Positions 25,550-34,296 of a stretch of DNA of 64,000 nucleotides are shown one piece after another. Each line of letters begins with the position of its first letter. Within the stretch, counting starts at the first letter, position 1. Under the pieces are notes generated by a model, which was not told where the DNA came from, did not search any database, and saw only the letters and a program-made list of their open reading frames with translations. The translations under genes were made by a program, and so were the position numbers. Source of the stretch: Siphonobacter curvatus (GTDB lineage Bacteria > Bacteroidota > Bacteroidia > Cytophagales > Spirosomataceae); NCBI RefSeq assembly GCF_002943425.1, contig NZ_PTRA01000004.1, positions 186,001 through 250,000 on the forward strand, given 5' to 3'.

Positions 25550-26001
25550 ACGTTTAAAATTATTGGAATGGCTATACGCTATAGACCGTTGGTAATTGTG
25601 TAGTGTGATTTATGCATTTAGAGAGATTTCGCTAAGCATAAAATCTTACTTTACGTTTACTGCCCAAGTCACTGTAAATGAGTATGCTAAAAAGTATAGC
25701 CAGCCGCATTCATTAGGCATTTTAGACCATCGACGACCCTTTCAAAGCCTCATAAATGAGAATGTGTAGAAAGGTTTCCTCTAGCCGGGCTACAGAGTTA
25801 ATCAGTGGCTCACCACTTTGCCTCAGTAGACTGAGTAAAAAATACCAGCGTTCGAAACGTTTGGTCTGACACTAGTGAAACGTGGCTGATACTAAATGTT
25901 TTACCGAAATTTCTTTCAGGCTGTGAAGCCCGCTCCCTAAGAAGGTAAAATTTGGGGTGTTAATTTCTTAAAATGGAACGTATAGTCTTCTACGACGGCC
26001 A
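25550..26001. other. Intergenic stretch (452 bp) with a short leader-like frame
   Basis: Between divergent glycosyltransferase and DUF2382 genes. The only notable content is ATG 25973, which opens a 16-codon frame (MERIVFYDGQWNEIYP) ending at 26021-26023 inside the start region of the DUF2382 gene. The rest shows only short imperfect palindromes. Confidence 0.35.
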
Positions 26002-26442
26002 ATGGAACGAAATTTACCCCTAGTAGAACTGATGAATACGAACACTGATCCTTCTGTAACGAATGAATCCGGCCCGTGTCCCGTGGTTTTGCCGGTGATT
26101 GAAGAACAGCTGAAGGTTGATACGCAGCTGGAAGAAACGGGTCGCGTAACCGTGAGTAAACGCGTGCATGAACACGAAGAACGCGTGGAACTTCCCCTTA
26201 CGCAGCAACAGGTAAAGGTAGAACGCGTACCCATCAACCAATACATCGATACGCCTCCAGCGGTACGGTACGAAGGTGAAACCATGATTGTGCCGGTGGT
26301 GAAGGAAATCCTTGTTAAACGCCTGGTACTGGTGGAAGAAGTGCGTATCACCAAAGAAGAAGTACAGACCACTACTCACCAGCCCGTCACGCTGCGACAG
26401 GAAGAAATTGTAATCACGCGTAGTACCGGTCCGGAAGCATAG
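26002..26442 (+). CDS. DUF2382 (YsnF/AvaK-type) protein
   Basis: 146 residues, or 136 if it starts at ATG 26032. Nearly the whole protein is one DUF2382 domain: VLPVIEEQLKVDTQ, GRVTVSKRVHEHEERVELPL, QQQVKVERVPINQY, VPVVKEILVKRLVLVEEVRI. The family is linked to general stress responses, with no known reaction. A second DUF2382 gene follows after 49 bp. The short frame at 25973-26023 overlaps the first start but stops before the second, which favours 26032 if that frame is translated. Confidence 0.8.
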   Translation: MERNLPLVELMNTNTDPSVTNESGPCPVVLPVIEEQLKVDTQLEETGRVTVSKRVHEHEERVELPLTQQQVKVERVPINQYIDTPPAVRYEGETMIVPVVKEILVKRLVLVEEVRITKEEVQTTTHQPVTLRQEEIVITRSTGPEA

Positions 26443-26491
26443 GTTTCGTATTCATCGGAAAGGATTCCATCACAACCCAAATGTAAGAAAC

Positions 26492-27370
26492 ATGTCAAAG
26501 ACTGTTATTGGCCTATTTGATACGGCCCTGCAAGCACAAACGGCTGCTGCTCAACTCATCCAACGCGGATTTTTAGAAGAAAACGTAGATATTTCAGCTT
26601 CAGCTACGGGTAGCGTAGACGCTACGACCACCACACACGAAAGCGATAACGATACAGGCATCGGCAATTTCTTTAAGTCGCTTTTTGGTAGTGATACCGA
26701 CGATGCCGACAAATATTCACACGTAGCCCGTCGGGGTTCGATTGTCACGGTACACAATGCATCGGATGTACAGGCTCGTCTGGCATCGGATATTCTGGAT
26801 GAACACGGAGCCGTGGATATCGACGAAAAAGCCAATGAATATGGTTACGTAGCCACAACGGCTACCGGTTCAACGCCTTATCCAGCTGACTATCAACCTA
26901 CGGAAGATTCCTTAACGGTTGATTCTTTACCGCATCATGCGACCTCTGACATTGCCAGAGATGAATTTACTGCCGACAATCAGGCCGCTTCTGCCAAGGT
27001 CATCGAAGAAAACCTGCAGGTAGGTAAACGTAGTATTGAAACCGGGGGAGCCCGCCTCCGCAGCCGTATCGTAGAACGATCGGTCGAAGAAAACGTCCGT
27101 CTGCGTCAAGAACGCGTGGTAGTCAATCGCACACCCGTGGACCGTCCGGCAACTGATGCGGATTTTGCAACGTTCCAGGAAGGCCAGATCGATGTGGTTG
27201 AACACGCCGAAGTACCCGTTGTCTCGAAAGAAGCCCGGGTCGTGGAAGAAGTTACCTTAGGCAAAGAAGTGGATGAACACGTAGAAACCGTCCGTGATAC
27301 GGTCCGTCATACGGAAGTAGACGTTGACACGTTGAATACGAATGAACGTGGGGTGTCTCGTAATCTCTAA
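26492..27370 (+). CDS. Stress protein: N-terminal YflT-like domain plus DUF2382
   Basis: 292 residues. The N-terminal part (about 1-120) matches the YflT-like/general-stress 17M-type fold (TVIGLFDTALQAQTAAAQLI, RGSIVTVHNA, ILDEHGAVDIDEK). An acidic linker follows (about 120-165), then DUF2382 (about 165-285: VIEENLQVGKRSIETGGARL, VEENVRLRQERVVVNRTPVD, EVPVVSKEARVVEEV). This is the YsnF architecture, and the upstream protein looks like a shorter paralogue. A strong terminator follows at 27401-27433, closing a two-gene unit. Confidence 0.85.
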   Translation: MSKTVIGLFDTALQAQTAAAQLIQRGFLEENVDISASATGSVDATTTTHESDNDTGIGNFFKSLFGSDTDDADKYSHVARRGSIVTVHNASDVQARLASDILDEHGAVDIDEKANEYGYVATTATGSTPYPADYQPTEDSLTVDSLPHHATSDIARDEFTADNQAASAKVIEENLQVGKRSIETGGARLRSRIVERSVEENVRLRQERVVVNRTPVDRPATDADFATFQEGQIDVVEHAEVPVVSKEARVVEEVTLGKEVDEHVETVRDTVRHTEVDVDTLNTNERGVSRNL

Positions 27371-27400
27371 CAGCCTACAAATGATGTACAGGATTAATTC

Positions 27401-27433
27401 AAAAAAGGCTAACCAAACGTGTTAGCCTTTTTT
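27401..27433 (+). terminator. Intrinsic terminator after the DUF2382 pair
   Basis: AAAAAAGGCTAAC pairs with GTTAGCCTTTTTT around a 7-nt loop, ending in six T. Classic rho-independent form. Confidence 0.92.
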
Positions 27434-27460
27434 GGGTCCAGTGAACCTTAAACCCGAAGT

Positions 27461-28300
27461 ATGGAAGCCATTGCCCAAACGAAAACGAGTCCGCGTACGT
27501 GGGAACAAACCGTTGCCAGCTTAACCCGACTTAGTTATTTAACCAAAGGAATTTTATACGGCTGCGTAGCCCTCTTTGCCATCCAATTTGCCCTGGGGCA
27601 ACGAGGCCCGGATCCCGGACGAAAAGCCGTTTTGCAAGAATTCATCAAAACCGACGTAGGAGCGTTTGTATTGGTCTTAATGGCCCTATCCTTAGCGGGC
27701 CACACCGTCTGGCGAATGACTGAAATCTATTTTGATCCGTATAAGAAGGGCAAGGGTGTACTGGGCTGGATTTACCGGCTGAATTACTTCCTCAGCGGCC
27801 TTACGTATACGAGTCTGGGGATAACGGCAGTAAAACTTTTAATGGGGCATGCAGATGATCAAAATCAGAAGCAGCTTTGGGTTTCCAAGGTATTAATGGT
27901 CAAAGGCGGCGACTGGCTCATTATCCTCGTGGGTGTTTTTCTCATGCTTTGGGCAGGATTACAGATGTACAAAGGCATTTCAGGCACTGTCTACAAGAGT
28001 TTGAATAAAGAGGCTTTCCCTACATGGCTCCATGGCTTTCTTTGGGTGTGTAATCTAGTGGGCTTTCTGACCGTGGGTGGCATACTGGCCTCCACAAGTT
28101 GGTACCTGATTAAAGGGGCCTGGAAAGAAAACCCGCACTGGGTCATGAATATGGATGACCTCATTAAATCACTGCAAGCTTTTCCCGGCGGCCAGTGGAT
28201 TCAGATGGCTACCGCTATAGGCTTAACCTGTATGGCTCTATTTATGCTGGCCATGGCCCGGTGTTTCCCCATCAAAACGACGTCTTCGCAGGCCTGTTAA
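27461..28300 (+). CDS. DUF1206 multi-pass membrane protein
   Basis: 279 residues with about six TM helices arranged as three DUF1206 repeats: YLTKGILYGCVALFAIQFAL then LVLMALSLAGHTVWRM; YFLSGLTYTSLGITAVKLL then IILVGVFLMLWAGLQMYKGI; LVGFLTVGGILASTSWYLI then IGLTCMALFMLAMARCF. Function unknown. It is convergent with the DUF6766 gene; the two stop codons share bases 28297-28300. Proximity to two stress-type genes suggests a common stress regulon, an inference. Confidence 0.85.
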   Translation: MEAIAQTKTSPRTWEQTVASLTRLSYLTKGILYGCVALFAIQFALGQRGPDPGRKAVLQEFIKTDVGAFVLVLMALSLAGHTVWRMTEIYFDPYKKGKGVLGWIYRLNYFLSGLTYTSLGITAVKLLMGHADDQNQKQLWVSKVLMVKGGDWLIILVGVFLMLWAGLQMYKGISGTVYKSLNKEAFPTWLHGFLWVCNLVGFLTVGGILASTSWYLIKGAWKENPHWVMNMDDLIKSLQAFPGGQWIQMATAIGLTCMALFMLAMARCFPIKTTSSQAC

Positions 28301-28956
28301 TTGCCCGTCTCCTGATGCGGAGCATCAACGGGTTTGGATTCGGGTGAACCTTTTTGCCGAAGAAAAATGGACAGAACGACGATAGAAAACACCGATAGAA
28401 ACTCACTCTGCCAGTTTTGAAAAGATTGAAACCAGAATTCACTCGATCCCAGAAATTCACCTAAGCTCATAAAGTCAGCTTTCCCTTGTAGTTGCTGCTC
28501 TTCATTATGAGCCTGTACCCCACCGATGGCGTGTAACACAAACGATAGTCCAAAGAGTACGAAAAAAGCCAGACTTAGGGAATTCTGATACAACTTGAGT
28601 AGTATACCCCCTTTTCGGACGGGCCACGGTGCTCCCGGACGGGTCGGTGAAGGCTCCCGGTCTACTTCCTCTTCTTCGGTCAGGCTTTTGGACTCAGACG
28701 AGCCCTTCTGGTACAACGATACCGTTAGCAACACATACAAGGCCATCTGGAGAAATTCGCTTTCCCAGTTTTCGAAGACTGATTCTATGCAATGGCCACT
28801 ACCGAAGTATTGGCCCAGCGTAAGTGGGTTTTGGCCAAAATCCTGTCGTTCATTATTTAAATCCTGCCATCCCGTAAGCAGGTGTGCGAATAAGGTAAGG
28901 AGAGTAATAAGGGCCAGGATTAACGATAATCCATTTTCCCGAAAAAACTTTTTCAT
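28297..28956 (-). CDS. DUF6766 membrane protein with internal duplication
   Basis: 219 residues with four TM helices in two homologous halves. Each half has an N-terminal helix followed by a matching motif set: NWESEFLQ with YQKGSSESK in the first, NWQSEFLS with RQKGSPESK in the second. The first half begins MKKFFRENGLSLILALITLL. Function unknown. The last 4 bp overlap the DUF1206 gene tail to tail (TTAA holds both stops). In other genomes the family sits with stress and ion-related genes, from memory. Confidence 0.8.
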   Translation of the reverse strand: MKKFFRENGLSLILALITLLTLFAHLLTGWQDLNNERQDFGQNPLTLGQYFGSGHCIESVFENWESEFLQMALYVLLTVSLYQKGSSESKSLTEEEEVDREPSPTRPGAPWPVRKGGILLKLYQNSLSLAFFVLFGLSFVLHAIGGVQAHNEEQQLQGKADFMSLGEFLGSSEFWFQSFQNWQSEFLSVFSIVVLSIFLRQKGSPESKPVDAPHQETGN

Positions 28957-29128
28957 AGGTGGCTGAAGTAACAGTTTAGACTCCGCAAGAAGGCAATAAA
29001 AAAGAATGCCAATTTTTTAGCTCAACTTACGGCAAAAAGGGTACCTTGTATTCTTAATAACCATCCCTTTTGGCCTTTCTACGTACCTGAATCTGTTTCT
29101 GACGTATATTCGGGCAAAAAAAAGCTCG

Positions 29129-31414
29129 ATGAAAGGTTTATTAACCCTTGCATTTCAATTCCTTTTCTTTCTTTCCTACGCTCAACAGAATCTGGTCCCC
29201 TACGTTCGCCCCCTGATTGGTACCGAAAAAATGGGTCACACCTTTCCGGGAGCCACGGTACCCTTCGGAGCCGTTCAATTGAGTCCGGATACGGATACCA
29301 TTTCTTACGAACGCAATGGCAAGTACAATGGTGATGTGTACCGATACTGTGCGGGCTACAAGTACGAAGACAAAACCATTGTGGGTTTCAGTCATACGCA
29401 TTTCAGCGGGACGGGTCACTCGGATTTGGGCGATTTTCTGGTGATGCCTACGCAGGGACGGCTTCAGTTGAATCCCGGCGTGGCTTCCGATACCAAAACT
29501 GGTTTTCGTTCAGCCTTCTCTCACGACAATGAAGTAGCCGAGGCTGGATACTACCGGGTGAAGCTGGATGACGACAACATCCTCGCCGAATTGACAGCCA
29601 CCAACCGCGTGGGCGTACATCAATATACGTTTTCAAAATCGGACGCTTCGCACATCATTCTGGATATGATGGCGGGGATTTATAACTACGACGAAAAAGT
29701 AGTCTGGACCTACATCCGGGTGGTGAACGATACGCTGGTGACGGGGTACCGTCATACCAACGGCTGGGCTCGTACCCGGACCGAGTATTTCGCCATGACC
29801 TTCTCCAAGCCTTTCAAATCCTACGGTCAGCAGAACTTCGATAAGCCGCAGGTGTACCGGGGTTTCTGGCGGAAGTTTGATCAGAATCATAATTTCCCTG
29901 AAATCGCTGGGAAACGTCTTCGGATGCACTTCGATTTTGATACGCAAGAAGGTGAAAAGATTAAGGTGAAAATGGCACTCTCGCCCGTTAGTCAGCAAAA
30001 TGCCCTGGAAAACATGCGGGCGGAAGCGACTCACTGGAATTTTGATGGGTACAAAAAACAGGCTCAGTTGCAGTGGAATCAGGAACTGAATAAAATCCAG
30101 ATCGAAGCTTCGGAAAACGAGAAAATCAATTTCTATACCTCACTGTACCACACCTTCATTAACCCAACGGTTTACATGGACGTTAATGGCCAGTACAAAG
30201 GCCTCGATCAGGATGTTCATAAAGCCGAAGGCTTCACCAACTACACGACTTTTTCTTTGTGGGATACCTATCGGGCTTTGCACCCCTTCTTCAACCTGGT
30301 ACAGCCTAGTCGTAACAACGACATGGTGGCTTCAATGATGAAGCATTACGACCAGAGTACGCTGAAAATGCTACCCGTCTGGTCGCATTACGCCAACGAC
30401 AACTGGTGCATGAGCGGGTATCACAGCGTTTCGGTATTGTCCGATGCCATCATTAAAGGCGTGTACAAGGGCGATCCCATGAAAGCCCTGGAGGCCTGTA
30501 TCGCCACCTCCAATCACCGCGATTACGAAGGCATTGGAGCCTATATCGACCGGGGATATATTCCGGCGGAACAAAACGGCACTTCCGTATCGAACACGCT
30601 GGAGTACGCCTACGACGACTGGGCCATTGCTCAGCTGGCGAAGAAACTCGGACGGTCGGATGTCTACGAAACGTATCAGAAACGTGCTCAGAATTGGAAA
30701 AACGTCTTTGACAACTCCATTCGATTCATGCGTCCCCGTCTGGCAGATGGTTCCTTTAAAAAAGACTTTGATCTGCTCAGTACGCACGGACAGGGCTTCA
30801 TTGAAGGCAATAGCTGGAATTTCAGCTTCTTTGTACCCCAGGACCCGCAGGCTCTGATGCAGGCTATGGGGGGGGCAAAAATCTTCGCGGCCCGACTCGA
30901 TACGCTATTTTCCATGCACCTGCCCGATCAGTTTTTCGCCGAAACGGAAGACATCACCCGCGAAGGAATTATTGGTGGATACATTCACGGCAATGAACCG
31001 GCTCACCACGTGGCTTATCTGTACAACTGGGCCGGACAGCCCTGGAAGACGCAGGCCCGCGTACGGATGATTCTGAACATGCAGTACAAGCCCACTTCCG
31101 ACGGCCTTGGCGGTAACGACGACTGCGGTCAGATGAGTGCATGGTACCTGTTTTCATCGATGGGTTTCTATCCCGTCGCTCCGGGATCGGAGGTGTATGC
31201 CCTGGGTAGCCCGCTGGTAAAGAATGCCAAAATTCAACTGGAAAACGGCCAGAGCTTCACCATTGAAGCCATCAACCAAAGCGACAAACACGTATACGTA
31301 GAGAAAGTGCTGCTAAACGGTAAGCCCGTCACCAACTGGCAGCTTAGCCACGCGGATGTGCTGAAAGGCGGAAAGCTGACTTTCTACATGTCCACGAAAC
31401 CTGCTCGGAAATAA
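29129..31414 (+). CDS. GH92-family alpha-mannosidase, exported
   Basis: 761 residues, calcium-dependent exo-alpha-mannosidase of family GH92, which trims N-glycan and yeast-mannan type mannose. Signal peptide to about residue 19 (LFFLSYAQQ). The family signature runs through the protein: VRPLIGTEKMGHTFPGA, GFSHTHFSGTGHSDLGD, NTLEYAYDDWAIAQLA, the EGNSWNF motif (E559, expected general acid), GNEPAHHVAYLYNWAG and GGNDDCGQMSAW (D664/D665, expected base). Length is normal for the family. It is followed by a strong terminator, so it is probably a single-gene unit rather than part of a SusCD locus. Confidence 0.95.
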   Translation: MKGLLTLAFQFLFFLSYAQQNLVPYVRPLIGTEKMGHTFPGATVPFGAVQLSPDTDTISYERNGKYNGDVYRYCAGYKYEDKTIVGFSHTHFSGTGHSDLGDFLVMPTQGRLQLNPGVASDTKTGFRSAFSHDNEVAEAGYYRVKLDDDNILAELTATNRVGVHQYTFSKSDASHIILDMMAGIYNYDEKVVWTYIRVVNDTLVTGYRHTNGWARTRTEYFAMTFSKPFKSYGQQNFDKPQVYRGFWRKFDQNHNFPEIAGKRLRMHFDFDTQEGEKIKVKMALSPVSQQNALENMRAEATHWNFDGYKKQAQLQWNQELNKIQIEASENEKINFYTSLYHTFINPTVYMDVNGQYKGLDQDVHKAEGFTNYTTFSLWDTYRALHPFFNLVQPSRNNDMVASMMKHYDQSTLKMLPVWSHYANDNWCMSGYHSVSVLSDAIIKGVYKGDPMKALEACIATSNHRDYEGIGAYIDRGYIPAEQNGTSVSNTLEYAYDDWAIAQLAKKLGRSDVYETYQKRAQNWKNVFDNSIRFMRPRLADGSFKKDFDLLSTHGQGFIEGNSWNFSFFVPQDPQALMQAMGGAKIFAARLDTLFSMHLPDQFFAETEDITREGIIGGYIHGNEPAHHVAYLYNWAGQPWKTQARVRMILNMQYKPTSDGLGGNDDCGQMSAWYLFSSMGFYPVAPGSEVYALGSPLVKNAKIQLENGQSFTIEAINQSDKHVYVEKVLLNGKPVTNWQLSHADVLKGGKLTFYMSTKPARK

Positions 31415-31418
31415 TCGG

Positions 31419-31459
31419 AATCGGGGCTCATCCGTGAACGAATGAGCCCCGATTTTTTT
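31419..31459 (+). terminator. Intrinsic terminator after GH92
   Basis: AATCGGGGCTCAT pairs with ATGAGCCCCGATT around a 10-nt loop, then T7. Confidence 0.93.
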
Positions 31460-31476
31460 CTGGTGTGGCAATCGTT

Positions 31477-31484
31477 TATTTTTG
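31477..31484 (+). promoter_or_regulatory. Candidate -7 element (TATTTTTG)
   Basis: TAnnTTTG match 33 bp before the HAD phosphatase ATG, just past the GH92 terminator. Confidence 0.42.
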
Positions 31485-31517
31485 AAACGATCTAACTGTA
31501 TTACTACGCGTATTGCC

Positions 31518-32210
31518 ATGTCATTAAAAGTAATTGCCTTCGATGCCGACGATACCCTCTGGGTAAATGAACCGTACTTTCAGGAAACCGAGCGAAAATT
31601 CTGTGCGTTACTGGAGGATTTCCTACCGCATCACACCGTTTCTCAGGAGCTTTTCAAAACAGAAATCAATAACCTATCCGTGTACGGCTATGGCGTGAAG
31701 GGTTTCATGCTGTCGATGATTGAAACGGCACTGACGGTTACGGATTATAACGTCCGGCCTGAAGTGATCGCCAAAGCCATTGAATACGGCAAAGAATTAC
31801 TACAAAAGCCCATTGAACTGTTGGACGGCGTGCAGGAAACGCTGGCCTCGCTCAAAGATTCCTACCGATTAGTCGTAGCCACAAAGGGGGATTTACTGGA
31901 TCAGGAACGGAAACTTAAAAAGTCCGGACTGGAGCATTTCTTTCACCACATCGAAATCATGAGTGACAAGAAGGAGGCCGATTACCTGAAACTCATCAAG
32001 CACCTTGACATCAAGCCCGAGGAATTCATGATGATTGGCAATTCAATTAAATCGGATGTATTACCCGTGCTGAACATTGGTGGACACGCCATTCATGTCC
32101 CATACCATACGACGTGGCTGCACGAACAGATCGAACATACCTTGGAACACCCCAATTTCCGAACCGCTAAGCACCTCAACGAATGCGTGGCCTGTATTAC
32201 TTCACTATAA
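31518..32210 (+). CDS. HAD-superfamily hydrolase
   Basis: 230-residue phosphatase-like enzyme. Motif I DADDTLW with nucleophile Asp and the second Asp two residues on; a helical C1 cap (about 20-95); motif II Thr in LVVATKGD; motif III Lys in DKKEADY; motif IV GNSIKSDV. The sequence resembles the YjjG/phosphoglycolate phosphatase-like branch. Substrate not predictable. ATG 31518 is chosen: it starts three residues before the first strand, and an upstream GTG frame would cover the -7 element. Its stop codon lies in a 26-bp perfect hairpin. Confidence 0.88.
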   Translation: MSLKVIAFDADDTLWVNEPYFQETERKFCALLEDFLPHHTVSQELFKTEINNLSVYGYGVKGFMLSMIETALTVTDYNVRPEVIAKAIEYGKELLQKPIELLDGVQETLASLKDSYRLVVATKGDLLDQERKLKKSGLEHFFHHIEIMSDKKEADYLKLIKHLDIKPEEFMMIGNSIKSDVLPVLNIGGHAIHVPYHTTWLHEQIEHTLEHPNFRTAKHLNECVACITSL

Positions 32211-32263
32211 TCGACTAATAAAAAAGGACCTTCGTAGGAAGGTCCTTTTTTATTAGTCGATTA
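32208..32263. terminator. Bidirectional terminator with 26-bp perfect stem
   Basis: The left arm, from the HAD stop codon TAA through the A-run and GGACCTTC, pairs base for base with the right arm around a GTAG loop. Both strands give a GC-rich apex followed by T6, so it serves the HAD gene (+) and the ThuA gene (-). The unusual length comes from pairing beyond the A/T runs. Confidence 0.93.
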
Positions 32264-32265
32264 GT

Positions 32266-33105
32266 CTATTTTGTCCGTCCGCCTAACCAGAATAACCCAT
32301 CCAGGATGAGCTGATTCTGAATTTCGTTTTCGAACGTGAAGGAAAGTTCTTCGTTCGTTTTGTGCTCGTAATCCAGGTCGTTATGGCCCATGTTGACGTA
32401 GAGCATTTTGTATTTCTTGTTTGTCCACACGACCGGATAATAGCCGCTTTTCCAGATTTCATTGGGTTTCGGGCCCGTTCCTAAGGGAAAGCTTTCCGGA
32501 TCGATGGAGAGCAAAATCTGAATATTCGGATTTTTCCGTAGGTCATTCTTCCAGCTGTACCACTCGTTGGGCGAGGAGGTAAAGGTTTTGGGCAGGTTTT
32601 TAGTCGCCGGATGTTCCGCATTTTCTACTTTTAATACTGCCTCCGTGGGTCGCCAGGTATTGCTATTGTATTCACCCGAACCTAAAAACTGCTGGTGGTA
32701 CCAGGGCCAGTTCTGGGGATACTTCGAAGGCGTCAGGGCAAACGCCGAAAAGTGAAAGCCCAGCCACGCTCCGCCTTTTTCCATGTACGTTTGAAAAGCC
32801 TTTCGCTGAGCCGGGGCTTCCGGACGGGTATCCAAGAAAATCACTACCTTATAATTGGCCAGAAAACCAGCATTAAGGTTAGCCCAGTTGCTGGTCGAAT
32901 CGTACGTAAACGCGTGTTGTTTAGCTACTTTGGTAAACCAGCGATTGGCTTCATGCACGAAGCTTACATGGGCAGGATCATTCTTAGCCGTGTAAAAGGC
33001 GATGACTTTAAATTGCTGAGCCTGTGCAGTAAACGTCAGGATGCTAAACAATACGAGTAGCATGGCATACCGGATCGTCAGACTCAGTGACTTGATCGTG
33101 TTCAT
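32266..33105 (-). CDS. ThuA-domain protein, exported
   Basis: 279 residues, signal peptide followed by a ThuA-like class-I glutamine-amidotransferase fold (FKVIAFYTAKNDPAHVSFVH, YKVVIFLDTRPEAPAQRKAF, GGAWLGFHFSAF, PVVWTNKKYKMLYVNMGHND). ThuA was named from trehalose utilisation in rhizobia, and Bacteroidota homologues occur in glycan loci; the reaction is not settled. The first ATG is kept, but ATG 33063 would also leave a signal peptide (MLLVLFSILTFTAQAQ). It shares the 32208-32263 terminator with the HAD gene. Confidence 0.87.
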   Translation of the reverse strand: MNTIKSLSLTIRYAMLLVLFSILTFTAQAQQFKVIAFYTAKNDPAHVSFVHEANRWFTKVAKQHAFTYDSTSNWANLNAGFLANYKVVIFLDTRPEAPAQRKAFQTYMEKGGAWLGFHFSAFALTPSKYPQNWPWYHQQFLGSGEYNSNTWRPTEAVLKVENAEHPATKNLPKTFTSSPNEWYSWKNDLRKNPNIQILLSIDPESFPLGTGPKPNEIWKSGYYPVVWTNKKYKMLYVNMGHNDLDYEHKTNEELSFTFENEIQNQLILDGLFWLGGRTK

Positions 33106-33229
33106 GGAAGTAAATAAACGACTTTTAGGAATACGGGTGGCGTTAAATCAGAATTTGTTTGAGGAATGCACGGCTACGAATTGTAAAGCAACCATAACCG
33201 ATATACGTTAATGCTACAGCAATGGTTTT

Positions 33230-34099
33230 TTAGTGAAAGCCCTGGCTGACAAAGTTTAGTACTTCTGGTAAAGCCGTTCGCCAGTAGATCCAGGTATGGC
33301 CCCCATCACGTACCCGAAACTGATGTGGAATATTCCGATCCAGCATCGCCGCGTGCAGACTCATGTTTCCCTTGATCAGGTGATCGTCATCGCCGCAATC
33401 TACGTAAAAGCGAACGGATTTTAGTGCGTCAGGCGACGTAGTTTCCAGGATTTTAAAAATGGAGTTCTGATTCCAGTCCTTGCTCAATCGTTCTTTCCCT
33501 TTTTGCTGCGTAGGATATACGTTGGTGAAGCGGCGTTTCCAGTCGGCTTCGGGCATGGCCACTACCTCGGCATCCGTGAAAACCGCCGCACTCAGCGGAG
33601 CCGCCGCTGAGAAAAGTTCGGTGTGTTTGCTGGCCAGCAATAATGTACCGTATCCGCCCATCGACAAACCCGCAATAGCCCGAAACTGTTTGCTCGTACG
33701 GGTTCGATAGCTAGAATCAATGTGGGGAATCAGCTCGTTTACAAAGAAATCTTCGTAGCGGTTCTTGCCATCCGCACTGTTCACGTACCAGCTTTTACCG
33801 GCATCGGGCATCACGATGATCATGGGTGGAACCTGTCCGGAAGCCATCGCCTGACTCGCAATCGTTTCCACGTCGCCCATCTGGGTCCAGCCCGTTTCGT
33901 CATCGCCGAAACCGTGCAATAGGTACAAGACCGGATATTTTCGACTGCCTGCTTCGTACCCTTTGGGCAAAAACAAACTATACTGCACCGGACGGCCCAA
34001 CGTTGTACTGGATAGGGAAAGGCTCTCACGGAGGCTTCCCCGCTGAGCGTATGACTGAATACTTAGACTAAGGAAAAGAAGAACTAATAACTTTTTCAT
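33230..34099 (-). CDS. Exported esterase (esterase D / feruloyl-esterase-like alpha/beta hydrolase)
   Basis: 289 residues with signal peptide (MKKLLVLLFLSLSIQSYAQ). Alpha/beta-hydrolase fold: YPVLYLLHGFGDDETGW oxyanion region, nucleophile Ser in GLSMGGYG, acid likely in YVDCGDDDHL, catalytic His in DGGHTWIYW. The pattern is that of the esterase D family, which includes acetyl-xylan and feruloyl esterases found with glycan degraders. ATG 34099 is preferred over an upstream start nine codons earlier because it opens the signal peptide. The next minus-strand gene is about 125 bp downstream. Confidence 0.9.
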   Translation of the reverse strand: MKKLLVLLFLSLSIQSYAQRGSLRESLSLSSTTLGRPVQYSLFLPKGYEAGSRKYPVLYLLHGFGDDETGWTQMGDVETIASQAMASGQVPPMIIVMPDAGKSWYVNSADGKNRYEDFFVNELIPHIDSSYRTRTSKQFRAIAGLSMGGYGTLLLASKHTELFSAAAPLSAAVFTDAEVVAMPEADWKRRFTNVYPTQQKGKERLSKDWNQNSIFKILETTSPDALKSVRFYVDCGDDDHLIKGNMSLHAAMLDRNIPHQFRVRDGGHTWIYWRTALPEVLNFVSQGFH

Positions 34100-34190
34100 A
34101 CGGCGTACTTCTACAGAAACGCACAAAATTCGTCATTTGAACCATTTTTCCTGAATTACGTAGAGGAAAATTAATAGTGGACTCTTAACC

Positions 34191-34211
34191 ATCGTAAGAT
34201 CAGCTTACGAT
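34191..34211. other. Short hairpin between minus-strand genes
   Basis: ATCGTAAG-ATCAG-CTTACGAT, an 8-bp perfect stem that extends imperfectly with flanking CTTAA/TTAAG. It lies after the propeller lipoprotein gene. No T-run, so it is a weak terminator candidate. Confidence 0.4.
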
Positions 34212-34296
34212 TAAGAAAATTCCCCTTTTTTAATTGTTGTGAAGTCAGGCGTGAGTTCATAATTTCTAAAGGATCTGAAGTACTCGTTTTCTTAAC

